Positions 5,693 through 6,360 of a stretch of DNA of 6,360 nt are shown piece after piece. A model generated the notes under the pieces. The model did not search any database. It saw only the letters and a program-made list of their open reading frames with translations, and had not been told where the DNA came from. The stretch is from Gammaproteobacteria bacterium (lineage in GTDB: Bacteria > Pseudomonadota > Gammaproteobacteria > Granulosicoccales > Granulosicoccaceae), in assembly GCA_020444765.1 (NCBI GenBank), contig JAGRHW010000211.1, positions 1 to 6,360 of the forward strand, in the 5' to 3' direction. The position numbers were made by a program, and so were the translations under genes. Each line of letters starts with the position of its first letter. The stretch's first letter is position 1.

Positions 5693-6360
5693 ATGTTCAA
5701 GTGTAGATCTAAAAAGTCGCCGTATCATTAAAAAAAAAAATGCTTACCTGTCATGGCCGAGCGGGTCAAGGATCTCGCCAGTGTCGCGGGTGTACGTGAC
5801 AACCAGTTACTCGGTTACGGCCTGGTGGTCGGACTTGACGGCAGCGGCGATTCATCCAGTGCTTTTACCGAACAAAGCATGCGCAGCATGTTGTCGCAAT
5901 ACGGCGTGACGATTCCGTCGAATGTCAAAATCAGCCCGAAAAACGTCGCGGCGGTTTCAATTCATGCAACCCTGCCACCTTTTTCCAAGCCCGGGCAGAC
6001 GATCGATATCACGGTCTCATCGCTCGGCAATGCCAAATCCCTGCGCGGCGGCAGCCTGTTGATGACGCCTTTGCGCGGCGCTGACGGGCAGGTCTATGCC
6101 ATCGCTCAGGGTGATCTGATCGTCGGCGGCCTTGGCGCCTCCGGCAGCGACGGCTCCAGCATTACGATCAATGTTCCAAGCGTGGGACGCATACCCAATG
6201 GCGCAACCGTCGAGCGTGACGTACCGAACGCATTCAGCGAATCGAGCGAAATCGTGCTGAATCTGCACGCGCCGGACTTCACCACCGCCAAACGCCTTGA
6301 GCAGGCCATCAACACCAAACTCGGTAATGCTCAGGCTGAAGCGATCGATGCGGTGTCGAT
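5693..6360 (+). CDS. flgI: FlgI, flagellar P-ring protein (5' end corrupted by adapter sequence; 3' end beyond window)
   Basis: FlgI forms the periplasmic P ring around the distal rod; it is exported by Sec with a cleaved signal peptide and assembled with help from FlgA. From 5756 to the edge the frame is open for about 200 codons and strongly FlgI-like: [20 protein letters not shown] at the mature N terminus, then [64 protein letters not shown] and [19 protein letters not shown]. The start is probably the ATG at 5693, with GAGGA upstream; an ATG at 5678 overlapping the flgH stop is in the same frame. The frame from 5693 hits TAA at 5729-5731, inside a block (5701-5740) that matches an Illumina adapter plus poly-A. 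The signal-peptide hydrophobic core is missing for that reason. The residues just before the mature start, LPVMA, fit the end of a genuine signal peptide. I read the gene as intact in the organism. Confidence 0.93.
5701..5740 (-). other. Sequencing-adapter artefact (Illumina P5 read-through plus poly-A)
   Basis: GTGTAGATCT (5701-5710), five A (5711-5715) and GTCGCCGTATCATT (5716-5729) line up without gaps with the reverse complement of the 29-base Illumina P5 adapter. Twenty-four positions are identical; the only difference is AAAAA in place of CGGTG. A run of 11 A (5730-5740) follows exactly where the adapter ends, as happens when a read runs past the end of the library molecule. The block falls in the flgI signal peptide and encodes nothing sensible there. 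It most likely marks a false join or a mis-extended contig end, so an unknown number of true bases is missing at this point. The adapter sequence is recalled from established knowledge, not from a search. Confidence 0.93.

Noticed and set aside
5693..5731. A 12-codon leader peptide ([12 protein letters not shown]) regulating flgI by attenuation
   Set aside because: Nine of its codons are derived from the adapter sequence, and there is no attenuator hairpin after it.
5729..5740. A-run after a T in flgI as a programmed transcriptional slippage site restoring the frame
   Set aside because: Changing the number of A leaves the TAA in place, because T is always followed by at least two A. The other upstream frame offers no start or signal peptide. 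The adapter match explains the run better.

Overview
The window is a stretch of a bacterial flagellar gene cluster. A divergently transcribed flgA runs off the left edge. After an intergenic region of about 300 bases, flgB, flgC, flgD, flgE, flgF, flgG, flgH and flgI follow on the + strand, and flgI runs off the right edge. The gene order, the separate P-ring (FlgI) and L-ring (FlgH lipoprotein) genes, the short hook protein and the moderately GC-rich coding sequence point to a Gram-negative proteobacterium, most likely a gammaproteobacterium. I cannot name a genus from the sequence. flgA lies directly back-to-back with flgB, as in enterobacteria. The cheV-cheR pair that separates them in Vibrio and Pseudomonas is absent.

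Layout: 1-351 (-) is the N-terminal 117 codons of flgA, the P-ring chaperone. 352-650 is a gene-free divergent control region. It holds a striking cluster of three GTTACA half-sites (about 500-534) and a near-consensus sigma-54-like element on the flgA strand (413-428). From 651 onward the genes are packed with gaps of 2-28 bases, nearly all with a clear purine-rich ribosome binding site, so they look like one operon. FlgB, FlgC, FlgF and FlgG are rod proteins. FlgD caps the growing hook and FlgE is the hook. FlgH and FlgI form the outer-membrane and periplasmic bushing rings, with FlgA assisting FlgI assembly. The window therefore encodes most of the axial rod-hook and both bushings; flgJ and the hook-filament junction genes would be expected further right.

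The most important anomaly is in the 5' end of flgI. Positions 5701-5740 are not credible genomic DNA. They match the reverse complement of the Illumina P5 flow-cell adapter (24 of 29 positions, ungapped) followed by a run of 11 A, the typical signature of read-through past an adapter end. This block has replaced the signal-peptide codons of flgI and brings in an in-frame TAA, so an otherwise intact gene looks broken. It should be read as an assembly artefact rather than a pseudogene, a leader peptide or a slippage site.

I looked for an undescribed system and did not find one. The genes are all standard flagellar components. The only biologically open item is the GTTACA repeat cluster between flgA and flgB.
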